Counted from the stretch's first letter, positions 33,356 to 42,073 are shown. The stretch: 64,000 bases of DNA from an uncultured Bacteroidales bacterium (GCA_947166105.1 CAMVCZ010000012.1:17577-81576), one strand, 5' to 3'. Notes: generated by a model not told the origin, from the sequence alone. Made by a program: numbers and translations.

Positions 33356-34795
33356 ATCGGAGAAGAGTTCCTTTGCAGTGATTTCGCTGTGCAACAAGCC
33401 GAAGTTTTTGCCCTTGGCAACACCGAAGGGCGTTATCATTGTGTGAACCAATTTGAGCGGGATCTTGGTCTCGTTGCGGAAAATCATCATCCTTTCATTG
33501 AGTTTTTCCTTGTAGTCATTGCTGATGACGTAGGGCTTCGAGGCAAATTTCATCTCGCACAAATGCACCATCTTATCAATGCGCGAAATGATGAGGTCGA
33601 TTTGTGCGCCTTTGTGTTCCACTTGCCCGTTTTCGTCCTTTTTTGGCCCAACGCGCCACGAAGAAACTGTGGTGGCAATGCCCGAAATGCCCAATCCCTT
33701 CTTGATGGCGTTGAGGTGTTTGAGGCAAACCATCTCGAAAGTGAAGCCTTCCCAAGTCTCAACGCTGCGGGTCATAAAGTTGTGCATCCAAAAATCAGGG
33801 TCTTTGTCGTCGTTGCTTTCGATGAATCGGAAATAAAACAATGTATAAAAGTCAGATATTCTGTAAATTGTATTCTTTTTCTTGCAGCCGAATTGGGCGA
33901 ATTTCACGATGAAGTCGCAGCGTTGCAGGTTTTTCAGAACACGGGTCAGGTTGCCGCCCGAAAGCCCGGAAGCGGTTTCTAATTCAGCCCGAGTCAAGCC
34001 TTCGCGCTTGGACGACAAAGCCTTGACGACCGAAACATAACGGTCGGCTTTCGAAAAAAGCGAGTTGTAAAGTTCGTCAAACTCATCGCTGAGTCGCCCG
34101 CCAATGGCAAAGAAAAGGGCGTCAATGTTTTGTGGCAGACTCAGATTAGGTTCGAGAAGGCTCAAATAGTAAGGCACTCCGCCCAACACCATATAGCATT
34201 GGATAATCTGGTAATCATCCCATCCAAAACCTTTGTTGTCAAGGTATTGCTTACATTCGTTGAGTGTAAAAGGCGCAACATAGATTTGCCTTGTGATGCG
34301 GTTATGCAGCCCTCCTTGATTGGAAACCAGTTTATCGACCATCCAAGAAGTAGCACTGCCGCAGGCTACGAGAACGATGTCGTCGCGGGTGGCCACCCAA
34401 CTGTTCCAGAAATATTCAAGTGCCTCCACAAAATCGCTGCTTTTGTTATCGATCCAAGGCATCTCGTCGATGAAAACCACCTTTTTCTTATGCTTGCTTT
34501 GTTCCAATAAAACAGACAGGGCGTCAAAAGCCTCGCTCCAAGAGTTCAGTTTGGGCTGCTCGGCAAAACTTCCATATTTGGACAACGCTTTCGCGAAATT
34601 CTCCAATTGTTTCTTTTGGGTGCTTTTGTGTGCGCCCACATAATAAAAGGTGTAGTGGTCGTGGAAGAAATTGCGCACGAGGAAGGTTTTCCCGACGCGC
34701 CGTCTGCCATAGATGACGACGAACTCCGAACGATTGGAATTCATGCATCGTTCCAGTTCTTCCATTTCGCGTTTCCGTCCGATGAGTGTATCCAT
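33353..34795 (-). CDS. DUF234-type ATPase with PD-(D/E)XK-like C-terminus (cassette 2)
   Basis: 480 residues from the ATG at 34795 (MDTLIGRKREMEELERCM); a longer frame to 34879 would enter the right repeat and is rejected. Archaeal-type AAA ATPase: Walker A GRRRVGKT near residue 30, Walker B VVFIDEMPW near 110, ACGSATSW sensor, then a winged-helix segment (LTRAELETASGLSGGNLTRV) and the DUF234 part with GAQIDLIISRIDKMVHLCEM followed by KF: the D...ExK nuclease-like motif. Role unknown. Flanked on both sides by a 103-base direct repeat; inserted directly after radA. A -7 box TATTTTTGC (34816-34824, minus strand) lies between repeat and gene. Confidence 0.9.
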   Translation of the reverse strand: MDTLIGRKREMEELERCMNSNRSEFVVIYGRRRVGKTFLVRNFFHDHYTFYYVGAHKSTQKKQLENFAKALSKYGSFAEQPKLNSWSEAFDALSVLLEQSKHKKKVVFIDEMPWIDNKSSDFVEALEYFWNSWVATRDDIVLVACGSATSWMVDKLVSNQGGLHNRITRQIYVAPFTLNECKQYLDNKGFGWDDYQIIQCYMVLGGVPYYLSLLEPNLSLPQNIDALFFAIGGRLSDEFDELYNSLFSKADRYVSVVKALSSKREGLTRAELETASGLSGGNLTRVLKNLQRCDFIVKFAQFGCKKKNTIYRISDFYTLFYFRFIESNDDKDPDFWMHNFMTRSVETWEGFTFEMVCLKHLNAIKKGLGISGIATTVSSWRVGPKKDENGQVEHKGAQIDLIISRIDKMVHLCEMKFASKPYVISNDYKEKLNERMMIFRNETKIPLKLVHTMITPFGVAKGKNFGLLHSEITAKELFSD

Positions 34796-34847
34796 AGTTG
34801 ATTGTAATTTTGTGGCAAAAATACACAATATTATGTTTGGCATGCAA

Positions 34848-34950
34848 GAAAATCGCCCAAATGTGGTATAAAAACACAAGATTTGGGCGTTTTTCTATAG
34901 AATTTCGCCCAAATATACGAATTTAGGGGTATATTTGGGCGATTTTCTAA
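34848..34950. repeat. Right 103-base direct repeat of DUF234 cassette 1
   Basis: Same length and orientation as 33253-33355, with a few substitutions that keep the second hairpin paired (CAAATATAC with GTATATTTG). Begins 53 bases above the start codon, at or above the -33 region. Confidence 0.92.
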
Positions 34951-34990
34951 GGCTTCGGTTAATGACTTGGGCGCGGAGTTGTTTGGCTGA
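34951..34990 (+). pseudogene. radA 3'-end remnant, copy 2
   Basis: 40 bases, 35 identical to the end of radA (33211-33250) with no gap. It still translates as ASVNDLGAELFG and a stop codon. Directly abuts the right cassette repeat. Confidence 0.85.
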
Positions 34991-35016
34991 AAAATTTCAT
35001 TTTTGCAGGTCTTTTA

Positions 35017-35094
35017 TGGAAAATGTGTATTTTTGCACCAAAAGTCGGGTGGAAAATGTGTGTAGAATACGCAAAACTCGGCGTGAAAATGTGT
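35017..35094 (+). repeat. Three-copy 33-base-period motif array at the second DUF4143 ATPase promoter
   Basis: TGGAAAATGTGT at 35017 and 35050 and a one-base variant GTGAAAATGTGT at 35083, each exactly 33 bases apart. The first copy ends on the TA of the -7 box TATTTTTGC (35028-35036); the third ends 4 bases before the ATG. Layout and the TGGAAAA core match the array before the other DUF4143 gene at 20204-20315. Confidence 0.88.
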
Positions 35095-35098
35095 TTTT

Positions 35099-36436
35099 AT
35101 GTATAAGCGCAAGATTGAAAACATACTCCAATCGTGGTTGGATGACGTCTCCCACAAACCCCTTGTGGTGAAAGGTGTGCGTCAGTGCGGCAAGACCAGC
35201 AGTGTGATGGACTTTGCCCAAAAACATTTCAAAAATGTGGTTTATCTCGATTTCTGCGAGCATCCGGAATACAAGAAGTTCTTCTCTCCGAACCTTGAGG
35301 TTGATGCCATTGTCATGCGTATCACCGCTGCCATGCCTGATGCCGAGATAGAAGCGGGCAAGACTTGCTTTGTCTTCGACGAAATACAGGATTGTCCGAG
35401 GGCAAGAGGCTCGCTGAAATACTTTCATTTGGATGGCCGCTATGAGGTGATTTGTACGGGGTCTTTGTCGGGTGTGAACGGTTACAAGACTCCAGACGAA
35501 AAGGCAGAGGAAGAAGCAGCCTCCATCCCTGTCGGCTTTGAAGATATTGTCAATATGTACCCGATGGATTTCGAGGAATGGCTGTGGGCCAATGGCATCA
35601 AGGACATGCATTTCGACTACCTGAAAAAGCATCTGAACAACGAAACGCCCGTTGAGGAGGCCCTGCACGACCGTTTCCGCGAACTGCTTCTGCAATACAC
35701 CATTGTTGGAGGAATGCCGGAGGTCGTTACGACCTTCCTGGAAACGAAGCAAATCGGGAAAGTGCTCTCTGTGCAGCGGCGCATCATCGATGACTACAAA
35801 GCGGATATGGTGAAGTATGCCGCTACTGCCGACAAGTCGCGGATACGCGAATGTTTTGAGTCGATACCAGCCCAACTTGCCCGTGAATACAAGAAGTTTT
35901 CCTATACCGCAGTACGTCATGGAGGCCGTGGGCGCGACTATGCCGGAAGTCTGCAATGGATTGAGGATGCGGGCATTATACGCCGGTGCTATAATACATC
36001 AACAACCGAACTGCCGCTTGACGGAAACCGAATCCAAAGCGAGTTCAAGGTCTATATGGCCGACATTGGCTTGCTCGTTGCCATGTTGGAAGAAGGGACG
36101 CAGTCAAGCATATTGGAAGGCGATCTGCTCAGTTATAAAGGAGCCATCGCCGAGAACCTTGTTGCCGACATTTTCGGCAAGATGGGACGCAAGTTGTATT
36201 ACTACCACAAAGACGGCGGCGTGGAACTTGACTTCCTTGTGCGTTACAAAGGGCAATCTACTCCTGTGGAATGTAAAGCCACCACGGGCAACGCCAAGTC
36301 GATGCGCACCGTTCTGAAGCACCCTGAAAAATACCATGTTACAAGTGCCATAAAATTAGGCGACTACAACATTGGCAAAAGCAATGAACTGTTGACCCTA
36401 CCAATGTACATGGCGTTTCTTCTGACGGAGGTATAA
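35099..36436 (+). CDS. AAA_14/DUF4143 ATPase with PD-(D/E)XK-like C-terminus (cassette 3)
   Basis: 445 residues. Walker A GVRQCGKT near residue 25, Walker B CFVFDEIQD near 95, VICTGSLSG sensor, the family signature YPMDFEEWLWANG near 160, and DUF4143 half. C-terminal GGVELDFLVRYKGQSTPVEC followed by KA is the D...ExK nuclease-like motif. Same architecture as 18834-20177 but clearly diverged in sequence. A 33-base-period motif array overlaps its promoter and leader. Lies between two radA-tail remnants, so it appears to be the second of three modules added behind radA. Confidence 0.9.
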   Translation: MYKRKIENILQSWLDDVSHKPLVVKGVRQCGKTSSVMDFAQKHFKNVVYLDFCEHPEYKKFFSPNLEVDAIVMRITAAMPDAEIEAGKTCFVFDEIQDCPRARGSLKYFHLDGRYEVICTGSLSGVNGYKTPDEKAEEEAASIPVGFEDIVNMYPMDFEEWLWANGIKDMHFDYLKKHLNNETPVEEALHDRFRELLLQYTIVGGMPEVVTTFLETKQIGKVLSVQRRIIDDYKADMVKYAATADKSRIRECFESIPAQLAREYKKFSYTAVRHGGRGRDYAGSLQWIEDAGIIRRCYNTSTTELPLDGNRIQSEFKVYMADIGLLVAMLEEGTQSSILEGDLLSYKGAIAENLVADIFGKMGRKLYYYHKDGGVELDFLVRYKGQSTPVECKATTGNAKSMRTVLKHPEKYHVTSAIKLGDYNIGKSNELLTLPMYMAFLLTEV

Positions 36437-36438
36437 GG

Positions 36439-36478
36439 TTTCAGTTTTTGAGTTAGGCGCGGAGCTGTTTGGGTAAAA
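36439..36478 (+). pseudogene. radA 3'-end remnant, copy 3
   Basis: 40 bases, 32 identical to the radA end without gaps; translates as VSVFELGAELFG and a stop. Begins 2 bases after the DUF4143 gene's stop codon. Confidence 0.8.
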
Positions 36479-36487
36479 AACCAGCAT

Positions 36488-37165
36488 CTACCAACCCAAC
36501 AAATCCAAAGCATTGCCCACAATTTCCTGACGCATCGACTGTTCCAAAGTGTCAAAATCCGCTTTTAAGACATGTTGCTTGAAACAGCCCTCGTCCAAAA
36601 GGCAGATTTCGTCGCAGGTTTGGGTCAAGGTTGTGTAGATGTGCGACGACATGATGACGGTCTTGCCCTTCTGTTTCAAGGCTTTGATGAGTCCTAAAAC
36701 CAATTCGCTGCTTTGCAAGTCGATGCCATTGAAAGGCTCGTCAAAGATATAATAAGGCAAGTCTTGAAGAAGGATGGCAAACAAAGCCAACTTCTTCTTC
36801 ATACCTGTGGAATAAGTTGAAATATAGTCATTTAATGGCAGATTGAAAAAGTTCTTCCTGGCTATGTTTTCTATCTTTTTGTTGCGGGCATGACAAACGA
36901 ATCGCACATATTCCAAGCCTGTCATCAACTTGAAGAAAAACAGTTCCGTCGGCAAATAACCGATGTGGTTCTTCAATGGCTGATGTTTCGAAACGACTTC
37001 TCCTTTGCAAGATTCAAGTCCCGTCATGCAACGGAACAAAGTCGTCTTTCCCGAACCGTTTTTTCCCACGATGCCGTAAACCTTATTGTTTTCAAAGGTA
37101 AACGACAAATGGTCCAAGACGACATGCGAGCCAAAGGATTTTGATATTTCAACAAGTTGAATCAT
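36488..37165 (-). CDS. ABC transporter ATP-binding protein
   Basis: 225 residues. Walker A GKNGSGKTT near residue 35, a signature-like YSTGMKKKLALF near 133 (the canonical LSGGQ is replaced by STGMK, as in many drug/bacitracin-type exporters), Walker B YYIFDEPF and H-loop SSHIYT. Overlaps the permease gene by 4 bases (ATGA), so the two are translated together. Third module behind radA. Substrate cannot be inferred. Confidence 0.92.
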   Translation of the reverse strand: MIQLVEISKSFGSHVVLDHLSFTFENNKVYGIVGKNGSGKTTLFRCMTGLESCKGEVVSKHQPLKNHIGYLPTELFFFKLMTGLEYVRFVCHARNKKIENIARKNFFNLPLNDYISTYSTGMKKKLALFAILLQDLPYYIFDEPFNGIDLQSSELVLGLIKALKQKGKTVIMSSHIYTTLTQTCDEICLLDEGCFKQHVLKADFDTLEQSMRQEIVGNALDLLGW

Positions 37166-38112
37166 AGGTAGTTGTTTAGGTTTTGCTTGGCTTTACCGAA
37201 TAAATAGAACGTCAGAGGAATCGGAAGAAGGACAAGTGGAGGATAGATGGGACAAATCACGCAGGCGGCAAGAAGAAGCCCGTCGCCAATGTGGAATGGT
37301 TTTGGAAATTCCTTGTATTTCAGCAAGATAACAATCGCCAAATTCAAGAAGCCTGTCAATACGGCCAACAAGAGAATCCAAATAAATTCAGAGAAAAAGG
37401 CCGACAATGCCACAATGGGCACGACAACCAATGTAAGAGCTTGAAGAATGGCGGTTTTTAGCTTTTGGAAAAGAAACCGTTTTGGGCTTGCATTATGAAG
37501 CCACACATAATAATCGGGTTCCATTGCGGAATAATAACCCATGCAAGTGATGATGATGGCATACACCGCGACGATGCCCAAGTTGAAGTTGTCGTGGACA
37601 ATCGCCATCAGGACGACATAATAGAGGAACAGCACCAGCGGAAAACTGACGCGAAAGCCCAATGCGAACTCGAAAAGCCTTTTGGAAAACGGTGTGGGCA
37701 AAGCTGGAAGGTTCAGCTTTTTTCGGTTCAAGCAAGCAGCGTAGGCAACAAAGATGGCGATAACGAGCAAGCCCAATGCCAACAAGAACTCCATGTGAAT
37801 CAGCAACACAAAACTGAATGGAAGGACAAACATCACATTTTCAGTTGCATGAAGAAAGAGGAAATCTCGTTTGGAATAACAGGTTTTCAGGAACTCGATG
37901 CGCCCGTTGCTGTGGAGAGGTTTCGTGGCAAGCAACCCGACAGCGGCATAGATCCAAGGGAAATAAGCCTTTTGTGGCCAAAGCAAGGCAGGCAGCACGA
38001 TTACCACAAATGCCAAAACAACGTATCCTGCCGCAGGAGGCAACCCAAACTGCCTTATGCTTCTTGAAAACAACTTGAATTGCCACGAAAAGTAATGCTT
38101 GTATCTTTCCAA
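37162..38112 (-). CDS. ABC transporter membrane subunit
   Basis: 316 residues, strongly hydrophobic with at least seven or eight candidate helices (AGYVVLAFVVIVLPALLW, VMFVLPFSFVLLIHM, LLALGLLVIAIFVAYAA, LVLFLYYVVLMAIV, IVAVYAIIITCMGYY, LTLVVVPIVALSAFF, WILLLAVLTGFLNLAIVILL). No close family is recognised, but the coupling to the ATPase by a 4-base overlap makes it the permease. Region is more A+T-rich than radA or ssb beside it. Confidence 0.8.
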   Translation of the reverse strand: MERYKHYFSWQFKLFSRSIRQFGLPPAAGYVVLAFVVIVLPALLWPQKAYFPWIYAAVGLLATKPLHSNGRIEFLKTCYSKRDFLFLHATENVMFVLPFSFVLLIHMEFLLALGLLVIAIFVAYAACLNRKKLNLPALPTPFSKRLFEFALGFRVSFPLVLFLYYVVLMAIVHDNFNLGIVAVYAIIITCMGYYSAMEPDYYVWLHNASPKRFLFQKLKTAILQALTLVVVPIVALSAFFSEFIWILLLAVLTGFLNLAIVILLKYKEFPKPFHIGDGLLLAACVICPIYPPLVLLPIPLTFYLFGKAKQNLNNYL

Positions 38113-38246
38113 AATGATAGAATTATGCCTTAATAACTATGAAACAATTCTTATATTGCGCAAGTTTTCCTCATAGTTGGCGCAATCTATGCTTTTGATA
38201 ATCTCAAAAAAACGATATTATATTGTAAGTTTCTGATTCCAACAAT

Positions 38247-38312
38247 TTTAAGGTCGAGATTGTACCAATGGCTTCGGTGTATGACTTGGGCGGAGGAAAG
38301 CCCATGAATTAG
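38247..38312 (+). pseudogene. radA 3'-end remnant, copy 4 (longest)
   Basis: In-frame sequence coding FKVEIVPMASVYDLGG, then a divergent end GKPMN and stop. Matches radA residues FKIEIVPVASVYELG. It is followed at once by the hairpin shared with the DUF234 cassette, then ssb. This may be the original radA end before insertions, or the outermost replaced tail. Confidence 0.8.
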
Positions 38313-38357
38313 AAAAAATCGCCCAAATGTACGGTTTTAGAGGTACATTTGGGCGAT
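38313..38357 (-). terminator. Hairpin terminator between the radA remnant and ssb
   Basis: Perfect 15-base stem ATCGCCCAAATGTAC/GTACATTTGGGCGAT with a 10-base loop and a run of A on the plus strand (T on the minus). The stem is nearly the same as the second hairpin of the 103-base repeats at 33253 and 34848. Confidence 0.85.
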
Positions 38358-38363
38358 AATTCA

Positions 38364-38705
38364 TCAAGCCTTCGCCTTGTCCATCAAAAGCAAGTCGTTC
38401 ACCCAGACCTCGGTGATGGAATGACGCTGGCCTTTGTCGTCGGTCCACTCGTTGTTGCGTAGCGTGCCGTTGATGGCCAACTCCATCCCTTTCCTGACAT
38501 TGTTCTCGATGCACTCGGCGGTTTTGCCCCATGCCACCACAGGGAACCATTGCGTGTCGTTCACCCACTCGTTGTTGGCGTTGCGTTTGCGCTCCGTCAC
38601 CGCAAGGCTGAAACGCGCCTTCTTGTTGTTGTTGCCAAAGATTCTCACTTCAGGTTCTGCACCCGGGCGGCCCACCAATGTGACCGAATTTCTCATTGTA
38701 CCCAT
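38364..38705 (-). CDS. ssb: Single-stranded DNA-binding protein
   Basis: 113 residues from the ATG at 38705 (MGTMRNSVTLVGRPGAEPEV); a much longer frame to 38897 has no conserved sequence. OB fold with FSLAVTERKRN, NDTQWFPVVAWGKTAE and GMELAINGTLRN, typical of SSB. Lacks a long acidic DDDIPF-type tail, ending LLLMDKAKA, so it is a short SSB possibly distinct from the main replication copy. Confidence 0.92.
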   Translation of the reverse strand: MGTMRNSVTLVGRPGAEPEVRIFGNNNKKARFSLAVTERKRNANNEWVNDTQWFPVVAWGKTAECIENNVRKGMELAINGTLRNNEWTDDKGQRHSITEVWVNDLLLMDKAKA

Positions 38706-38960
38706 TGTTTTGTTTGTTTGATTGATTAATACTGTGTTGATTTCTGTCTTGTCGCCCCTTGGCAGCAGGTTAGCCGAACCATCGGTTTGACGGTGCAAAG
38801 TAACAACACTTGTCAAGAAAAAGCCGTTGATTAAACGTTTGTAGTCGACAGCAGTCGTTTGTTGTCGTTTGTTGTCGGATTTATTATTGATTTTCAATTA
38901 GATAAGAAATTGGTTACTTTTCGTGCTTTTTTCTGTTTTTTCATATATGTCGAGTTTTAT

Positions 38961-38968
38961 TATCTTTG
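38961..38968 (+). promoter_or_regulatory. -7 box for the CYTH gene
   Basis: TATCTTTG, 28 bases before the chosen ATG at 38997. Its position supports that start rather than the upstream one at 38859. The stretch 38706-38996 otherwise holds only the divergent leaders of ssb and this gene. Confidence 0.6.
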
Positions 38969-38996
38969 CGGCAAATTCAATCCAATCGAAAAGGCC

Positions 38997-39482
38997 ATGT
39001 CATCCACCAAGTTTCAAGAAATAGAAAGGAAGTTTTTGGTCGTGGGCGACTTCCGCACGCAAGCCTACGAATCTACCGAAATCAGGCAGGGCTACCTTTG
39101 CCGCGACGAACACATGTCAGTGCGCGTCCGCATCAGAGGCGACAAAGGCTACCTCACCATCAAAAGCAAACGCATAGGCATATCGCGTTTTGAATGGGAA
39201 AAGGAAATAGCTGTGGATGAAGCACTTGCCTTGCTTGTGCAAAGCGAATCGGGCTGCATTGTGAAGACCCGATATCTCGTCAAAAATACGGACGGCAGGC
39301 ACACTTGGGAAGTGGACGAGTTTCACGGCGACAATGAAGGCCTTATTGTGGCGGAAATCGAACTGACCGACGAAAACGAACCTTTCGACCGTCCCGATTG
39401 GCTTGGCCGTGAGGTTTCCTTCGACCCACGCTACACTAACTCCACATTGTTGAAACAACCTTACAAGAATTGGAAAACTTAA
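38997..39482 (+). CDS. CYTH-domain triphosphate tunnel metalloenzyme
   Basis: 161 residues. EIERKFLV at the N-terminus is the hallmark ExExK-type motif of CYTH proteins; VRVRIRGDKGYLTIKSKRIG and RFEWEKEI supply the basic tunnel strands, and TWEVDEFHG plus IVAEIELTDENEPF the acidic metal-binding strands. Bacterial members are often inorganic triphosphatases; that activity is a family-based guess. Followed 11 bases later by the start of a large secreted protein. Confidence 0.9.
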   Translation: MSSTKFQEIERKFLVVGDFRTQAYESTEIRQGYLCRDEHMSVRVRIRGDKGYLTIKSKRIGISRFEWEKEIAVDEALALLVQSESGCIVKTRYLVKNTDGRHTWEVDEFHGDNEGLIVAEIELTDENEPFDRPDWLGREVSFDPRYTNSTLLKQPYKNWKT

Positions 39483-39493
39483 AGCCTAACACT

Positions 39494-42073
39494 ATGAAAA
39501 AGATACTCTTACTCCTGCTTCTGCTCCCTTTTTCACTCTTCGCGCAAGTCACCGACGACTTCTCCGACGGCGACTTCACCCAAAACCCTTCTTGGTCGGG
39601 AACGACAGACAAGTATATCATAAACAGCAACTTGCAACTCCAACTCAATGCCGATGGCGAGGGTTCGGCCTATCTTTCCTTGCCTTTCAATGAATATGAA
39701 ACTATGGAGTGGCAGTTTTGGATTCGGGAGGCTTTTGCGCCTTCGGGAAACAATTACACCGATGTTTGGCTTAGTGCTGACAACGCTGATTTGTCGCAAG
39801 TTACGCAAGGTTATTTCCTCCGTTTCGGTGAGGGTGGCAGCAACGATGCCATCGAACTTTTCCGCAAGGATGCCGATGGTCAGCAGAGCATTTGTCGGGG
39901 CAATGAAGGCAACATTGCGGCTGCTTTTGCTGTCTCCGTCAAGGTGATTTGCGACCGCGAGGGGAATTGGATGATACAGACTTGTTACGACAATTCTGGA
40001 ATCTATCTCACTGAAGCACAAGGTTTTGATGATACCTACGGACGTGGTGGCTTCTTCGTCTTTTGGTCAAAGTTCACTTCGAGCAACGCCACGAAGTTCT
40101 ATTTCGATAATGTTTACATCGGCCCGCGAGTCATCGACCATGAGCCGCCCATTCTCTTGAATTGCGAAGTCCTCGACTTGACGCATTTGCAACTTTCTTT
40201 CAATGAGGCTCTTAACGAGTCAACAGCACTTAATCCGTCCAATTATTTGGTGGATAATGGCTTGGGTCATCCCGCTTCGGTCAGTTTCGGCGAAAATATT
40301 GCCTCGGTTGTGTTGGAATTGGAGCGCGAAATCGGCAACGGCATTAATTACACCTTGACAGTCAGCGGAATAAAGGATTTGTGGAACAATGTAATGGAAC
40401 CGACTTCAAAGACTTTTTCGATTTACGAAGCCTCGGAATACGACATCGTCATCAACGAAATCATGGCCGACCCCAACCCTGTGGTGGGCTTGCCCGAATG
40501 GGAATATGTGGAACTTTACAACACGACTGATTTTGGCATCGACTTGAAAGACTGGCAGATACAAATCGGAACTAACGAATTGACTTTCGGCAACTTCGTC
40601 CTTGAGCCGCACGGTTATGTCATCCTTTGCCATAATGATGCCGTTTCGGAACTGCGCGCATACGGCGACTGCATCGGCTTCGGCAGCTTCTCGGTGGTCA
40701 ACACGGCCTCGGCGATGTACCTTTACAGCAAGGAGGGCACGTTGGTTTCGAGGGTCAACTTCAGCAGCTCGTGGTACCACGACGCCAACAAAGCCAACGG
40801 CGGCTGGTCGGTGGAACAAATCGACCCGCTGAACCCTTGCGCGGGCGCGTCCAACTGGACGGCTTCGATGGATGCTTCGGGCGGTACGCCTGGGCGCATT
40901 AATTCGGTCAACGGCGAAAACAATATCCAGCCCAAGGTGGAGCGTATCAGTCTGTTTGCCAACTACATCGTTCAGCTTTGGTTCGACCAGCAGATGGATG
41001 CCGCAAGCCTTCTGTCGCCGCAAAACTATCTCGTGGAGGAATTGGGCGGGCATCCCGACCAGGTGGAAACCAACCCGATGGACCCCAACTATGTGGGCCT
41101 CATCTTCGACCACGGCTTTGAGCAGGGCATCGTCTACACCTTAATTATTAATGGCGTGACCAACTGCGTGGGCAACGCCATCGAAGCCGACACGCGCGTG
41201 CAGTTCGGTATCCCCAACGCCATCGCCGAAGGCGAGATTCTGATTAACGAAATCCTTTTCGACCCCATCAGCCCGGGTGTCGACTATGTGGAGCTTTACA
41301 ACAACACCGATAAAACCTTCGACCTCAGCACTTTGATGCTCGGTGTCATTCGGGAGAGTTTCCCCAATCCCGCCGACACGACTTTGAAGGAAATCACCGC
41401 CGACAGCCGACTTTTTCTGCCCCAAACATACGTTTTGCTTTCCACCAACAGCGAAATTGTTGGCTATCAATACGACTGTACGACAGACAATTATGTGCAG
41501 ATGGCCTCGTTTCCAAGTTACGCCAACGCGGGCGGCACGGCCATCCTGATGAGCAAAAGCGGCACCACGGTTGATGCCATGTATTTCTCGGAAAAAATGC
41601 ACTATCCGCTTTTGAAAGTCACGAAAGGCGTGTCGCTTGAGCGCGTCAGCTTCGACCAGCCCTCAATGGCCTCCGACAATTGGCATTCCGCTTCAGAAAG
41701 GGTGCATTTCGGTACGCCCGGCCAGCCCAATTCTATGATGCAAAGCACTGAGCCTTCGCAAGATGAAATCTCCATCAGCCCCGAAATCTTCTCGCCCGAT
41801 GGCGACGGCTTCGACGACGCCTGTTTCATCAATTACCATTTCGATGAGGCGGGCTACACGATGAACACCTATATCTTCAATGTAGCCGGACAACTGATTC
41901 GCCACTTGGTGAAAGGCGAACTGGTAGGGCAGGAGGGCAGCGTCCTTTGGAATGGCCTCGACGGCAACGGCAACAAAATTCCCGTCGGCGTGTATGTCGT
42001 CGTGACCGAGGTCTTCAATTTCAGCGGCAAGGTGAAGCAGTTCAAGAACGCTATAATAGTGGGCACGCGGTAA
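39494..42073 (+). CDS. Large secreted lamin-tail protein with gliding-type C-terminus
   Basis: 859 residues from ATG 39494, which begins a signal peptide (MKKILLLLLLLPFSLFA). The front is a beta-sandwich (FSDGDFTQNPSWSGTTDKY). Lamin-tail-like domains follow: IVINEIMADPNPVVGLPEWE near residue 320 and ILINEILFDPISPGVDYVEL near 585, with Ig-like strands between. The C-terminus has FSPDGDGFDDACFINYHF and the FlgD/gliding-type ending (IFNVAGQLIRHLV, GLDGNGNKIPVGVYVVV), which functions as a T9SS-related or surface-attachment region. Probable cell-surface protein; ligand unknown. Confidence 0.88.
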   Translation: MKKILLLLLLLPFSLFAQVTDDFSDGDFTQNPSWSGTTDKYIINSNLQLQLNADGEGSAYLSLPFNEYETMEWQFWIREAFAPSGNNYTDVWLSADNADLSQVTQGYFLRFGEGGSNDAIELFRKDADGQQSICRGNEGNIAAAFAVSVKVICDREGNWMIQTCYDNSGIYLTEAQGFDDTYGRGGFFVFWSKFTSSNATKFYFDNVYIGPRVIDHEPPILLNCEVLDLTHLQLSFNEALNESTALNPSNYLVDNGLGHPASVSFGENIASVVLELEREIGNGINYTLTVSGIKDLWNNVMEPTSKTFSIYEASEYDIVINEIMADPNPVVGLPEWEYVELYNTTDFGIDLKDWQIQIGTNELTFGNFVLEPHGYVILCHNDAVSELRAYGDCIGFGSFSVVNTASAMYLYSKEGTLVSRVNFSSSWYHDANKANGGWSVEQIDPLNPCAGASNWTASMDASGGTPGRINSVNGENNIQPKVERISLFANYIVQLWFDQQMDAASLLSPQNYLVEELGGHPDQVETNPMDPNYVGLIFDHGFEQGIVYTLIINGVTNCVGNAIEADTRVQFGIPNAIAEGEILINEILFDPISPGVDYVELYNNTDKTFDLSTLMLGVIRESFPNPADTTLKEITADSRLFLPQTYVLLSTNSEIVGYQYDCTTDNYVQMASFPSYANAGGTAILMSKSGTTVDAMYFSEKMHYPLLKVTKGVSLERVSFDQPSMASDNWHSASERVHFGTPGQPNSMMQSTEPSQDEISISPEIFSPDGDGFDDACFINYHFDEAGYTMNTYIFNVAGQLIRHLVKGELVGQEGSVLWNGLDGNGNKIPVGVYVVVTEVFNFSGKVKQFKNAIIVGTR

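Noticed and set aside
34796..34879. Upstream start of DUF234 cassette 1
   Set aside because: The extra 28 residues would run through the promoter and into the right flanking repeat; the paralogue at 58422-59867 starts at the position equivalent to 34795.
33211..38312. radA tail copies as an assembly error
   Set aside because: The tails differ from each other at several positions in ways that keep the peptide, and are separated by different genes; misassembly would give identical copies.
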